NCBI GenBank assembly: GCA_963708865.1
Contig: CAVPUC010000002.1
Span: 310,001-374,000, forward strand
Origin: DAIDKA01 sp963708865
GTDB taxonomy: Bacteria > Pseudomonadota > Gammaproteobacteria > Steroidobacterales > Steroidobacteraceae
Direction: 5' to 3'
Length of the DNA: 64,000 nucleotides
In this document: in pieces, positions 17,935-27,568 of the stretch
How positions within the stretch are numbered: position 1 is the first letter of the stretch
Layout: every line of letters begins with the position of its first letter
The notes under the pieces: model-generated
What the model saw: only the letters and a program-made list of their open reading frames with translations
Told to the model about the DNA's origin: nothing
Database searches by the model: none
Translations under genes and position numbers: made by a program

Positions 17935-17943
17935 ACATTACGT

Positions 17944-17992
17944 GGCGTTACCTGTCGTAACGCCCAATATTGCGGCCATTCCTGACCGCAAT
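17944..17992 (+). promoter_or_regulatory. Two stem-loops between rpsO and pnp
   Basis: GGCGTTAC (17944-17951) pairs perfectly with GTAACGCC (17957-17964) across a 5-base loop, and ATTGCGG (17969-17975) pairs with CCGCAAT (17986-17992). Neither has a T run. In E. coli this interval holds an RNase III processing hairpin through which PNPase represses its own synthesis; the same role is inferred here from position. Confidence 0.6.
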
Positions 17993-18014
17993 TTCCCACT
18001 ATGAGGATAAAAGC

Positions 18015-20102
18015 GTGAGTGCTTTTTCGAAGTCATTTGCTTACGGCGGCCAGACCGTAACGATCGAGACCGGCGAACTCGCCCGTCAGGCCGATGCGTC
18101 GGTCAAGGTATCCATGGGCGACACGGTCGTCCTGGTCACGGCTGTCGCCAAGACCACCCCGGTGCCGGGTCGGGATTTCTTTCCCCTCACCGTCAATTAC
18201 ATCGAAAAGACCTACGCCGCGGGCAAGATCCCTGGCGGGTTCTTCAAGCGTGAGGGTCGTCCGACTGAGAAGGAAACGCTCACCTCGCGGCTCATCGACC
18301 GCCCGTTGCGGCCGCTGTTCCCCGATGCGTTCTACAACGACGTGCAGGTCGTGGCGACCGTGCTGTCGCTGGATCCGACCATTGATCCGGATATCCCGGC
18401 GCTGCTGGGCGCCTCGGCGGCCGTGTCGTTGTCCGGCATCCCGTTCAACGGCCCCATCGGCGCCGCCCGAGTCGGCTACAAGGATGGCCAGTACCTGCTC
18501 AACCCGACCTCAACCGACATGGTGGGATCGCAGCTCGACCTGGTGGTCGCGGGCACCGAGCAGGCCGTCATGATGGTCGAGTCCGAAGCGCAGGGCCTGT
18601 CCGAGGAGGTCATGCTGGGCGCCGTGGTGTTCGGCCACAAGGGCATGCAGGTGGCCATCAGCGCCATTCGCGAACTGGTGGCGCAGGCCGGCAAGCCGCG
18701 CTGGGCCTGGAAGGCCCCGGCCGCGATCGCCGAGCTGCCCGCGGCGCTCGCCGCCCAGGCGCAGGCGGCGCTGACCCAGGCGTTCGCCATTACCGAGAAG
18801 CTGCAACGACGCGACAAGGTCGCCGAGGTCAAAGCCGCCGCGATCGCGGCGCTTGCCGGTGGCGAGAACCCCAAGTACACCGCCGATCAGGTGGACGATG
18901 AGTTCTTCAAGCTGGAAAGCAACATCGTTCGCCAGCGCATCTTGAATGGCGATCCGCGTATCGACGGCCGCGATGCCAGCACCGTGCGGCCGATCACGGT
19001 CAAGACCGGGGTGCTGCCCCGTACCCACGGGTCGGCGCTGTTCACGCGCGGTGAGACCCAGGCGCTGGTGGCGACGACGCTCGGCACCGGGCGCGACGCG
19101 CAGATCATCGACGCGCTCAGCGGCGAGCGTCGCGAGCCGTTCATGCTGCATTACAACTTCCCGCCGTTCTCCGTCGGTGAGACCGGCATGATGGGCTCGC
19201 CGAAACGCCGCGAAATCGGCCACGGCAATCTGGCGCGTCGCGGTGTCGCCGCGGTGATGCCGGACATGGCCACCTTTCCGTACGTGATTCGCGTGGTCTC
19301 GGAAATTCTCGAGTCCAACGGCTCCAGCTCCATGGCGAGCGTGTGCGGCACGAGCCTGTCCTTGATGGACGCCGGTGTGCCGCTGAAGGCGCCGGTTGCC
19401 GGGGTGGCGATGGGTCTGGTGCTCGATGGCAGCCGCTTCAAGGTGCTGACCGACATCCTGGGCGACGAGGATCACTTGGGCGACATGGACTTCAAGGTGG
19501 CCGGCACCAAGGATGGCATCACGGCGCTGCAGATGGACATCAAGGTCGAGGGCGTAACGCCGGAGATCATGAAGGTTGCCCTCGATCAGGCGCGCGCCGG
19601 ACGGCTGTTCATCCTGGGCGAGATGAACAAGGTATTGAGCGAGCCGCGCGCCAAGATGTCGGAGTGGGCACCCTCCATCATCACGCTGAAGATTGATCCG
19701 GAGAAGATCCGCGACGTCATCGGCAAGGGTGGCGCGGTCATCCGTCAGATCACCGAGGAAACCGGCACCACCATCGACATCGAGAACGATGGCACGGTGA
19801 AGATTGCCTCGGTGAATGGCATCGCGGGCCGCGAAGCCCAGCGCCGCATCGAGCTGATCACCGCGGACGTGGAGGTCGGCCGCATCTATGAGGGACGCGT
19901 CGCGCGCCTGATGGATTTCGGCGCGTTCGTGACCATTCTGCCGGGCCGTGATGGCCTGGTGCACATCTCGCAGATCTCCGATGAGCGTGTCGAGCGGGTC
20001 AGCGACAAGCTCAAGGAAGGCGATGTGGTAAGGGTCAAGGTGCTGGAAGTCGACCGCCAGGGTCGGGTGCGCCTGTCCATGCGCAGCGTGGACGCGGCGT
20101 AG
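18015..20102 (+). CDS. pnp: Polyribonucleotide nucleotidyltransferase (PNPase)
   Basis: PNPase is the phosphorolytic 3'-to-5' exoribonuclease of RNA decay, working as a trimer and in the degradosome. The 695 residues hold two RNase PH domains (about 10-145 and 315-540, the second with FPPFSVGETGMMGSPKRREI and GSSSMASVCGTSLSLMDAG), a KH domain (about 550-615, IRDVIGKGGAVIRQITEETG) and an S1 domain (about 620-690, GRIYEGRVARLMDFGAFVTI). The start is the GTG at 18015 (VSAFSKSFAYGGQTVTIETG) after an AGGA motif. A strong terminator follows. Confidence 0.97.
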   Translation: MSAFSKSFAYGGQTVTIETGELARQADASVKVSMGDTVVLVTAVAKTTPVPGRDFFPLTVNYIEKTYAAGKIPGGFFKREGRPTEKETLTSRLIDRPLRPLFPDAFYNDVQVVATVLSLDPTIDPDIPALLGASAAVSLSGIPFNGPIGAARVGYKDGQYLLNPTSTDMVGSQLDLVVAGTEQAVMMVESEAQGLSEEVMLGAVVFGHKGMQVAISAIRELVAQAGKPRWAWKAPAAIAELPAALAAQAQAALTQAFAITEKLQRRDKVAEVKAAAIAALAGGENPKYTADQVDDEFFKLESNIVRQRILNGDPRIDGRDASTVRPITVKTGVLPRTHGSALFTRGETQALVATTLGTGRDAQIIDALSGERREPFMLHYNFPPFSVGETGMMGSPKRREIGHGNLARRGVAAVMPDMATFPYVIRVVSEILESNGSSSMASVCGTSLSLMDAGVPLKAPVAGVAMGLVLDGSRFKVLTDILGDEDHLGDMDFKVAGTKDGITALQMDIKVEGVTPEIMKVALDQARAGRLFILGEMNKVLSEPRAKMSEWAPSIITLKIDPEKIRDVIGKGGAVIRQITEETGTTIDIENDGTVKIASVNGIAGREAQRRIELITADVEVGRIYEGRVARLMDFGAFVTILPGRDGLVHISQISDERVERVSDKLKEGDVVRVKVLEVDRQGRVRLSMRSVDAA

Positions 20103-20125
20103 ACTCCAAGCTCGGCACCGGAATG

Positions 20126-20163
20126 AAAAGGGCGCGCCACGCTGAGGTGGCGCGCCCTTTTTT
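20126..20163. terminator. Bidirectional intrinsic terminator between pnp and phaR
   Basis: GGGCGCGCCAC pairs with GTGGCGCGCCC around a GCTGAG loop, flanked by AAAA on the left and TTTTTT on the right. It can end both the pnp transcript and the convergent phaR transcript. Confidence 0.9.
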
Positions 20164-20171
20164 ATGCGGGA

Positions 20172-20675
20172 CTACTTGGCAGCAGCCGCCACGCCGTCTT
20201 CCTCGGGGCCGCGCGTGCGGGTGCCACTGCCGATCAGCGTGCGGAAGATCTCATCCTGAACCGTACGCCAGCGCTGGAAGTTGCGCTGGGTCACCGCCGC
20301 AACGGCGCCATCCGCATCTCCCGCCGTGAAACTTTGCGCCTTGTCGCGCGTTTCGCGCTGCTGGGCGGCAAACAGCTTCAGACTCTGTTCCAGATAGGAG
20401 CCCACGACGCCCTGCATGATCCCGCCGCCATAGGAGCGGATGATGTGCTGCAGAAAGTCGCGACTCATCAGGGGTTCGCCGGCATGCTCTTGCTCGGCAA
20501 TCACCTGCAGCAGGATGCTGCGCGTGATGTCCTCCTGACTCTTCTTATCAATGACCATGAATTCGATGCGTTCAACGACCAGTTTCCGCACATCAGCCAG
20601 CGTGATGTAACGGCTCTCGACCGTGTCATACAGCCGACGATTCGGATATTTCTTGATGACCCTCGGTTCGCTCAT
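20172..20675 (-). CDS. phaR: Polyhydroxyalkanoate synthesis repressor PhaR
   Basis: PhaR is a DNA-binding repressor that also binds polyhydroxyalkanoate granules and controls phasin genes. The 167 residues start MSEPRVIKKYPNRRLYDTVE, the hallmark of the PHB_acc_N DNA-binding domain, followed by the accumulation-regulator repeats (SRDFLQHIIRSYGGGIMQGV and SYLEQSLKLFAAQQ). No phaC or phasin gene is in the window. The gene lies downstream of gluQ on the same strand, with a hairpin between them. Confidence 0.9.
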   Translation of the reverse strand: MSEPRVIKKYPNRRLYDTVESRYITLADVRKLVVERIEFMVIDKKSQEDITRSILLQVIAEQEHAGEPLMSRDFLQHIIRSYGGGIMQGVVGSYLEQSLKLFAAQQRETRDKAQSFTAGDADGAVAAVTQRNFQRWRTVQDEIFRTLIGSGTRTRGPEEDGVAAAAK

Positions 20676-20704
20676 TGCAAGCCCCCGTAATTAGTATGCG
20701 CACT

Positions 20705-20729
20705 CCGCCTGCCGTTTTGCGGCAGGCGG
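20705..20729 (-). terminator. Stem-loop between gluQ and phaR
   Basis: A perfect 10-bp inverted repeat (CCGCCTGCCG and CGGCAGGCGG) with a 5-base loop lies between the gluQ stop and the phaR start on the minus strand. No T run follows, so it may be a weak terminator of the dksA-gluQ unit or an mRNA stability element. Confidence 0.4.
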
Positions 20730-20832
20730 GCCGTGTTTTCTCCCGTCCCCAGTGGCTACCTTAGTACAACCGTCAGGCGAAGGGCAATTGGGAATTGATT
20801 TGACAAGTGTTCGCGAGCCGGGCGCGGCGCGG

Positions 20833-21709
20833 CTAGAGCGCTGCAACGGCCGTAATCCCGTTCAAACGGGCGGGGTTCCAGTTCAAAATCGCCCACTCGA
20901 GTACTTCACGCGGTTCAAGTCCGGCCAATTCGGCCGGTGGCCGTTGTTCCAACCATGTCAGGGTCTGCAGCAGGACCGGGACCGGATCGGATAGATCCGG
21001 GGCGATGGAGGCGCGCGATTTGGCGAGCTTGCCGCCGTCCGCCGCCGTGACCACCGGCAAATGGCCGTAACGGGGCGGGGTGTGGCCCAGTGCCCGCTGC
21101 AGCTCAATCTGCCACGCCGTGCTCTCCAAGAGGTCGGCGCCGCGCACGACGTCGGTCACCGCCTGAGCCGCATCATCGACGACCACCGCGAGTTGATAGG
21201 CGTAGAGGCCATCCCGGCGTCGGATCACGACATCGCCCAGTCGCGCCAGACTCTCTCGGCGAACGCCTTGAATGCGGTCATCGAACTGCAGCCACTCGCC
21301 TTCGGGCGACCCGAAAGCGCGTGGCCGTGGGGCCGGCGTGGCGCGGCCCGTCGCGGCAGGTCCCCGGGTAGCCGCTGTCGCCTTGGGCCGTAACCCCCCG
21401 GCGCGAACAGCTGCATTCAAAGGTCCGGCCGCTGGCGCGCAGCTGCTCGAGCGCCGCTTTATACAGCGGCAGACGGGCGGATTGGTAGGTGACCTCCCCA
21501 TCCCAGAACAGGTTCAGGGTTTCCAGGGTTCGCAGGATGTCAGCGGCACTGCCGGGCAGCACACGCGCCGTGTCCAGATCCTCGATCCGCACCAGCCAGC
21601 GCCCGCCGTGATGGCGGGCATCGAGGTAGCTGCCAAGCGCCGCCAATACCGAACCTGAGTGCAGCGGACCGGTGGGCGAGGGGGCGAAGCGGCCGGTGTA
21701 GGACTTCAG
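20833..21709 (-). CDS. gluQ: Glutamyl-Q tRNA(Asp) synthetase (frameshift near 21309)
   Basis: GluQ attaches glutamate to queuosine at position 34 of tRNA(Asp). It resembles the catalytic half of GluRS. The amino-terminal part has RFAPSPTGPLHSGSVLAALG with the HIGH-like site, then LVRIEDLDTARVLPGSAADI, and the zinc-site cysteines in FECSCSRRG and GTCRDG. The frame changes near 21309 (one extra base) and continues PEGEWLQFDDRIQG, IRRRDGLYAYQLAVVVDDAA and the KMSKS-like KLAKS. No ATG, GTG or TTG precedes the catalytic core in frame; the nearest plausible start is a CTG at 21707-21709, overlapping the dksA stop. Full length would be about 291 residues. Confidence 0.85.
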
Positions 21710-22494
21710 CGGTAGCGGTCGTCGCGGTCGCCGTACTGGCGTTCACGGCGCTCGCGGCGCTCCTGTGCCTCGATGCTCAAGGTGGCGACGGGGCGGGCCT
21801 CCAGGCGCTTGATGCCGATTTCCTCGCCGGTCTCCAGGCAGTAGCCATAGGAGCCGTCCTCAATGCGCTTGAGGGCCTCATCGATCTTGCGGATCAGCTT
21901 GCGTTCCCGATCACGGGTGCGCAGCTCCAGGGAGAACTCCTCCTCCTGGGTCGCCCGGTCATTGGGGTCGGGAAAGTTGGCCGCCTCATCCTTCATGTGG
22001 GTGACGGTGCGGTCGACCTCTTCCATCAGATCGCGCTTCCAGGTCTGCAGGATTTGCCGGAAATGCTCCGCCTGCTCCTTGCTCATGTACTGTTCGCCGC
22101 GCTTGACAATGTACGGCTGTACGTTGCGCGGGCCGGCCAGCAGGCTTCCCGGTTCCAGCGCGTCGTTGTCGTCGGCTTCGTTGGCGGCGATCTGCGGGGC
22201 GGGCGCCGCCGGACGCGGCGGTGACGCTTTGGATTCCGCGGCGGGCTTGGCGGGGGGAGATTCGGTTCGCTCGGCTACTGGTCGTCGCATCGTTTCTACG
22301 GGTTCCGCGCTGGTTGGAGTGCTTCGGGCGCCTGGGGCCGACTTGCGGGTAACCGAAGCCGCCACGGGCGAACGTGGATGGACAGAGCTCTTCACCCGTT
22401 CCGTGGGTTTGCGAATTGCCGCCTTTCTGGCGGCAGGGCGGCTTACAGCCTTTTTGCCCTTGACGGGCTTGGCCGCGGTCTTCTTGGCCGGCAT
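21706..22494 (-). CDS. dksA: RNA polymerase-binding factor DksA, one-cysteine type with long basic N-terminal tail
   Basis: DksA enters the secondary channel of RNA polymerase and works with ppGpp to control rRNA and amino-acid promoters. The carboxyl 150 residues match the family: YMSKEQAEHFRQILQTWKRD, the coiled-coil tip with DPNDRAT (both acidic tip residues and the alanine kept), and EEEFSLELRTRDRERKLIRK. The zinc-finger region keeps only the first of four cysteines (YCLETG, then ATLSIEAQ), so zinc binding is unlikely. Before this lies an unusual extension of about 115 residues rich in lysine, alanine and proline. Total length is 262 residues against 151 in E. coli. The start is ATG at 22494. 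Confidence 0.9.
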   Translation of the reverse strand: MPAKKTAAKPVKGKKAVSRPAARKAAIRKPTERVKSSVHPRSPVAASVTRKSAPGARSTPTSAEPVETMRRPVAERTESPPAKPAAESKASPPRPAAPAPQIAANEADDNDALEPGSLLAGPRNVQPYIVKRGEQYMSKEQAEHFRQILQTWKRDLMEEVDRTVTHMKDEAANFPDPNDRATQEEEFSLELRTRDRERKLIRKIDEALKRIEDGSYGYCLETGEEIGIKRLEARPVATLSIEAQERRERRERQYGDRDDRYR

Positions 22495-22536
22495 CAGTCA
22501 CTCCTCAAAAGCAGCTGCCTTGGCGAAGGACGCGCG

Positions 22537-22564
22537 ATTATACCGACGCGCCCGCGCGTGTACA
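22537..22564 (-). promoter_or_regulatory. Sigma-70 promoter for dksA
   Basis: Reading the minus strand, a perfect TATAAT (plus-strand 22537-22542) follows TGTACA (22559-22564) with a 16-base spacer. It lies about 43 bases ahead of the dksA start codon. Confidence 0.65.
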
Positions 22565-22635
22565 GGGCAGTGCGCAAGGTGGCCAAAAAGGATGGCTAAA
22601 GTGTCGCAAATCGGCGTATTGGCCGGGTTTTTGCT

Positions 22636-23025
22636 TCACGGCAGCGTCACGGGCGGCCCCGGCAGCCATCCCGGCAGGCGGTGTTCGACCACCACGGAGG
22701 TGTAAATGCCGCCCCGGACGTTGAATTTCGCGCTCAGGCGCAGGAATCGGGGGGCAATCGCGGTGGCGATGCGCTCGGCGATTTCGTTGGTCACGGCCTC
22801 GTGGAACGCACCACGGTCGCGGAACGACCAGATATACAACTTCAGGGACTTCAGCTCCACGCACAACTTATCCGGCACGTACTCCAGGTCGAGCGTCGCG
22901 AAGTCCGGCTGGCCGCTCATCGGGCACAGGCAGGTGAACTCCGGCAGGGTCATGCGCACCGTGTAGTCGCGCGCGACGGCCGGATTGGCAAAGGTTGTGA
23001 GATCTGTTGTCGGACTTGAAGGCAT
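22636..23025 (-). CDS. queF: NADPH-dependent 7-cyano-7-deazaguanine (preQ0) reductase
   Basis: QueF reduces the nitrile of preQ0 to preQ1 in queuosine synthesis. The 129-residue length marks the short single-domain type. The catalytic cysteine is C34 in FTCLCPMSGQPDF, and the substrate- and NADPH-binding run LKSLKLYIWSFRDRGAFHEA is present. The ATG at 23025 has GGAG upstream; a longer in-frame start at 23082 would overlap the promoter region. It is divergent from smc. gluQ, which acts on the finished queuosine, is two genes away. Confidence 0.93.
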   Translation of the reverse strand: MPSSPTTDLTTFANPAVARDYTVRMTLPEFTCLCPMSGQPDFATLDLEYVPDKLCVELKSLKLYIWSFRDRGAFHEAVTNEIAERIATAIAPRFLRLSAKFNVRGGIYTSVVVEHRLPGWLPGPPVTLP

Positions 23026-23038
23026 AGTGTCTCCATAT

Positions 23039-23066
23039 ATTTTATCATGGCCGCCATTCTTCTGAA
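23039..23066 (-). promoter_or_regulatory. Possible promoter for queF
   Basis: On the minus strand TAAAAT (plus 23039-23044) lies 16 bases downstream of TTCAGA (plus 23061-23066). Spacing is acceptable and both boxes keep four or five consensus bases. Confidence 0.4.
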
Positions 23067-23087
23067 CGCACCTCGAGTCCAAACACG

Positions 23088-26000
23088 ATGCGGCTGACCA
23101 AGATCAAGCTCGCCGGCTTCAAATCATTTGTGGATCCGACGACGGTCGGATTTCCGGGCAACCTCACCGGCGTTGTCGGTCCGAACGGCTGCGGCAAGTC
23201 GAACATCATCGACGCCGTGCGCTGGGTGATGGGCGAGTTGTCCGCCAAGCATCTGCGCGGGGACTCCATGGCCGATGTGGTGTTCAACGGCTCCACCGCC
23301 CGCAAGCCGGTGGGTTCGGCCTCCGTGGAACTGGTGTTCGACAACAGCGACGGACGCATCAGCGGCGCCTACGCGGGCTACAACGAGGTGTCGCTGAAGC
23401 GGCTGGTCTCGCGCGATGGCAGCTCCAATTACTACATCAACGGCGCGCGCTGCCGGCGCCGGGACATCACCCAGCTGTTTCTCGGCACGGGCCTGGGGTC
23501 GCGCAGCTATTCGATCATTGAGCAGGGCATGATCTCGCGGGTCATCGAGGCGAAGCCCGAGGACATGCGCGCCTTTATCGAGGAGGCCGCCGGCATTTCG
23601 CGCTACAAGGAGCGGCGCCGGGAAACCGAAGCGCGCGTGGCCGACACCCGCGAGAACCTCGAGCGCCTGCAGGACGTGCGCGATGAGGTCGATCGGCAGA
23701 TCCGTCACCTGCAGCGGCAGGCGGGCGCCGCGCGGCGTTACCAGGCGCTCAAGGACCAGGAGCGCCGGGCCTTGGCGGAGCTGCTGGCGCTGAAGATGCG
23801 TGACCTCGACAGCGGCGCGCAGATCCAGGACAGCGCGGTGCGCGAACGCGATGTCGCCATGCAGGCGGCGCTTGCCGACCAGCGCGGCGCGGAAGCCGCC
23901 CTCGAACGGCAGCGCGCGATCCATGGCGAACATGCCGAGAAGGTCGCGGCGGTGCAGGGGCGGCACTACGAAATCGGCGCCGATATCACCCGCACCGAGC
24001 AGTCCCTGCAGCACACCCGTGAGATGCGCGAGCGGCAGCGCAGCGACCTCATCAAGGCGCGCGAGCAGCTGGCCGAGCTTGCCACCCTCATCGAGCGCGA
24101 CGAGCAGCAGGTCGCGGCGCTGCGCAGCGAAATCGAGACCCTGCAGCCCCAGGCCGCCGAGGCGAGCCGGCTGGAACAGGCCGCCCTCACCACCCAGGCG
24201 CAAAGTGAACAGGAACTGGGGGAGTGGCAGCAGCGCTGGGATCAATTCATGCGCGCGCTCGCGAGCGCGGACCAGACGACGCAGGTCGAGCGCACCCGCA
24301 TCGAGCAGCTGGAAAACCAGTTGAGTCTGCTCGGCCTGCGCAACGATCGCTTGAGCCTCGAGCAAGAAGAGCTCGCCACCGAGGCGCCGGACAGCGAGCT
24401 TGCGCAACTGGTGACGCAGGAGGCGCAGGCGCGTGCCCGCAGTGAGGAACTCGGCCGCGCCCAGAATGCGGCGGCTGAGCATGCCCAGGCGCTGCGGCAG
24501 GAGCAGCGTGCCGCGGAGAGTCGTCTGGAGGCCGAGCGCGCCGCGCGCGAAAAGACCCGCGGCGAGCTCGTCGCCCTGGAGGCAATTCAGAAGGCCGCGC
24601 TCAGCCACAACGCGCCGCGCGCCGGGGAATGGTTGAACACGAGCGGGCTTGCCGGCCGCGAACGGGTGGCCCAGACCCTCGAGGTCGCCGATGGGTGGGA
24701 GCGGGCGGTCGAAACGGCGCTCGGGGACTACCTCGAGGCGGTGTGCGTAGAGCGCCTCGAGGATGTCGAGACGGCGCTCGGCCGGCTGTCAGCCGGCCGC
24801 ATCACACTCGTGGAGCAGGGCGCGACCGATACCGCAGGTACGGCGTCGAATCGCTGGCCGCGAAGATCATCAAGGGTCCGGCGGCGGTCGCCGCGCAGCT
24901 GGCCGGGGTGCTCGCGGGTGACTCGCTGGCCGAGGCGCTGCGCCGGCGCAGCACGCTCGCGCCGGGCGAATCGATCATCACCCGCTCCGGGGAGTGGGTG
25001 GGCAGGGGCTGGATCCGGGTAAGCCGCGGCGAGGATCCGCACACCGGCGTCATCGAACGTGAGCAGCGCTTAAAGGCGTTGAAGGCCGACCAGTCGCGGT
25101 CCGAGCAGCAAGTCGCGCGCGCCGACAGTGACCTTGCAAGCCTGCGCCGCGCCCAGGCCGAAGCGGAGAGCGAACGCGACCGGCTGCAGAGCGCCATTTC
25201 CGGCGGTCACCGCGAGCATTCCGATGCCCGCAGCCGCCTTGAGGCAGTCCGGGCACGCACGCAGGAGCTACACACCCGGCGCACGCGCCTGCAGACCGAA
25301 GCGGCCGAGGTGGCCCGCGAGACCGGTATCGCCGCCGACGCCGTCGCGCGCGCCCGCGCGGCATTGAGCGTCGCGCAGTCGCAGCTCGAGGAGCTCACCT
25401 CGCATCGTCCGCAGCTGGAGCAGGAGCGTGATGAACGGCGCGAAGCGCTGATGAGCGCCCGCGCCCGCACCCACAGCGCGCAGCTGACCGCACGCGACCT
25501 CATCATCCGCAGCGAATCGCGCCGGTCGCAGGAATCGTCCGTGGCGACAGGGCTGGCACGCATGACCGACCAGCGCGGGCAGTTGTCCGGACGCTGCGCG
25601 GAACTCGAGGCGGAGCTGGCGAGCGGCGATGCCCCCATCACGCAGCTGCAGACCCGGCTCGATGAGCTGCTGTCACGGCAGATCGACGTACAAGATGAGC
25701 TGGATGCGGCGCGCCGCGCCTTGGAGGCGGCGGATTCGCGCATCGGGGAGCTGGATCAGCAGCGCAGCGCCGCCGAAGCGCGCGTCGCCGAATCCCGTGA
25801 CGCCATCGAGCAGGCACGCCTGGCCGCTCAGGAGAGTCGCGTGCGCCGCGAGGCGTTGGCCGAGCAGTTCGTGGCGACGCAGTATGAGCTGGCCGAAATT
25901 ACCCAGGGTCTGCCGCCGGATGCGGCGGTTGCGCCCTGGGAGGACAAGGTCAATGAGTTGCGGGCCGATGTTGCCCGATTGGGCCAGGTCAATCTCGCCG

Positions 26001-26593
26001 CCATCGATGAGCTCAAGGAGCAGACCGAGCGTAAGGACTATCTGGATCGCCAGTACGCCGATCTGACGGACGCCCTGGCAACCCTCGAGGAGGCCATGCG
26101 CAAGATCGACAAGGAAACGCGGACGCGCTTCGAGGACACCTTCGAGAAGATCAATACCGGCCTGAAGGAGAAGTTCCCGCGCCTCTTCGGCGGCGGCCAC
26201 GCCTATCTGGAACTGGTGGGCGATGACATCCTCGCCGCCGGCGTCGCGGTCATGGCCCGACCGCCGGGCAAGCGCAACAGCACCATCCACCTGCTCTCGG
26301 GCGGGGAGAAGGCACTGACGGCGGTGGCGCTGGTGTTCTCGATATTCGACCTCAACCCCGCACCGTTTTGTCTGCTGGATGAGGTCGATGCGCCGCTCGA
26401 TGAGCACAATGTCGGGCGCTTCTGCGAAATCGTCAAGGAAATGTCCGAACGGGTGCAGTTCATTTTCATCACCCACAACAAGGCAACCATGGAGCTGGCC
26501 TCGCAGCTGATCGGCGTCACCATGACTGAACCGGGCGTCTCGCGGCTGGTGGCCGTGGACGTGGAAGAGGCGGTGCGCCTCGCGGCCGTCTGA
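23088..26593 (+). CDS. smc: Chromosome segregation protein SMC (frameshift near 24838)
   Basis: SMC is the long coiled-coil ATPase of the condensin that folds and segregates the chromosome, working with the scpA and scpB products encoded at 33-35 kb. The start MRLTKIKLAGFKSFVDPTTV and Walker A GPNGCGKSNIIDAVRWV open the protein; two coiled-coil arms flank the hinge (about residues 510-660). The carboxyl end carries LLSGGEKALTAVALVFSIF and CLLDEVDAPLDEHN. In the hinge, near 24838, the frame shifts: the first frame ends ITLVEQGATDTAG and the next continues YGVESLAAKIIKGPAAV. One missing base explains this and gives about 1168 residues, the normal size. SMC is usually needed for growth, so sequence error is likely. 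Confidence 0.92.
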
Positions 26594-26614
26594 GCTTGCG
26601 TTAGAATTCCCACC

Positions 26615-27568
26615 ATGCCGGAATTGCGACTGACATTGATGGTGGTGGGCGGGCTCTTTCTGATCGGGCTTGCCTGGTGGGAGTTGCGCCGCTCGCACCA
26701 GGTGCGGGGCAGCGATCTGCCGCGCCCGTCCGCTGAGCCCACGGAACGGACCGCCACCCGGACCTCGGACTGGGACCTGCCCGTCCTGGAACTGCCGCGC
26801 ATGAGTGCCCGCGATCCGGAGGCACAGCTGCCGATCGTGGAGGTGGATCCGGCCGACTTCGCCGATCTTGAAGCGCGCGCCGCAGCGCCAGACACTGGCG
26901 TGCCTGCCGCGCCAGCATGTGACATGGACGGCCTGCTGGATGAACTGGGCACAAGCCAGCTTCGCGATCCGCCCATCTTCGAGGAGTCCTTGGCGGTGGC
27001 GGCCGTGCCGGTGGCCGCACCGATGCCGCCGGCCGCGCCGGCGGCTGCCGTCACGGTCGCGCCCGATAGCCTCGCCGCTGCCGCCGATGCCTTTAATGTC
27101 CCCGATGTCCCCGACCTCCCGCATCCCCCGGCGGCGACGCCGGTCGTCATGGAGCGGCCGGTGCGCGAGGTCAGTGAAGTGCTGGCGGTGCGGCTCGTGA
27201 GCACGGGGGAGAAGTTTTCCGGCCGCGCGGTGCGCCTGGCCCTGGCCGCCGAGGGCTTCACGATCGGCAAATTTTCGATTTTCCACAAGCCGGCCACTGA
27301 TGGGCATGCCCTGCTGAGCATCGCGAGTTTGACCAAGCCTGGCACGTTCGACCGACAGTCCATCGACATGCAGCGCTACAGCGGTTTGAATCTGTTCACC
27401 GTGCTGCCCGGGCCAGTGCCCGGACCGGCGGCGGTCGATGAGTTATTGGAGTGCGCGCAGGTCCTCTCCCAGCGCCTGCGCGGCGCCCTTCAGGATGAGC
27501 AGGGGGCGCCGCTGACCCCGCTGCGCACCGCGGCCATGCGCAACGCGGCGGCCGCGACGCCCACGTGA
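26615..27568 (+). CDS. zipA: Cell division protein ZipA
   Basis: ZipA anchors FtsZ filaments to the inner membrane at the septum. The 317 residues have the typical order: a single amino-terminal transmembrane helix (LTLMVVGGLFLIGLAWWELR, residues 6-25), a long proline/alanine-rich linker (about 30-190) and the FtsZ-binding domain (about 193-305, with FTIGKFSIFHKPATDGHALL and IASLTKPGTFDRQSID). The gene lies 21 bases after smc, and its stop overlaps the ligA start, the order smc-zipA-ligA known from other gammaproteobacteria. Confidence 0.93.
   Translation: MPELRLTLMVVGGLFLIGLAWWELRRSHQVRGSDLPRPSAEPTERTATRTSDWDLPVLELPRMSARDPEAQLPIVEVDPADFADLEARAAAPDTGVPAAPACDMDGLLDELGTSQLRDPPIFEESLAVAAVPVAAPMPPAAPAAAVTVAPDSLAAAADAFNVPDVPDLPHPPAATPVVMERPVREVSEVLAVRLVSTGEKFSGRAVRLALAAEGFTIGKFSIFHKPATDGHALLSIASLTKPGTFDRQSIDMQRYSGLNLFTVLPGPVPGPAAVDELLECAQVLSQRLRGALQDEQGAPLTPLRTAAMRNAAAATPT

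Noticed and set aside
20798..20806. A TTGACA sequence on the plus strand near the end of gluQ
   Set aside because: No -10 box lies at suitable spacing and it would drive antisense transcription into gluQ; likely chance.
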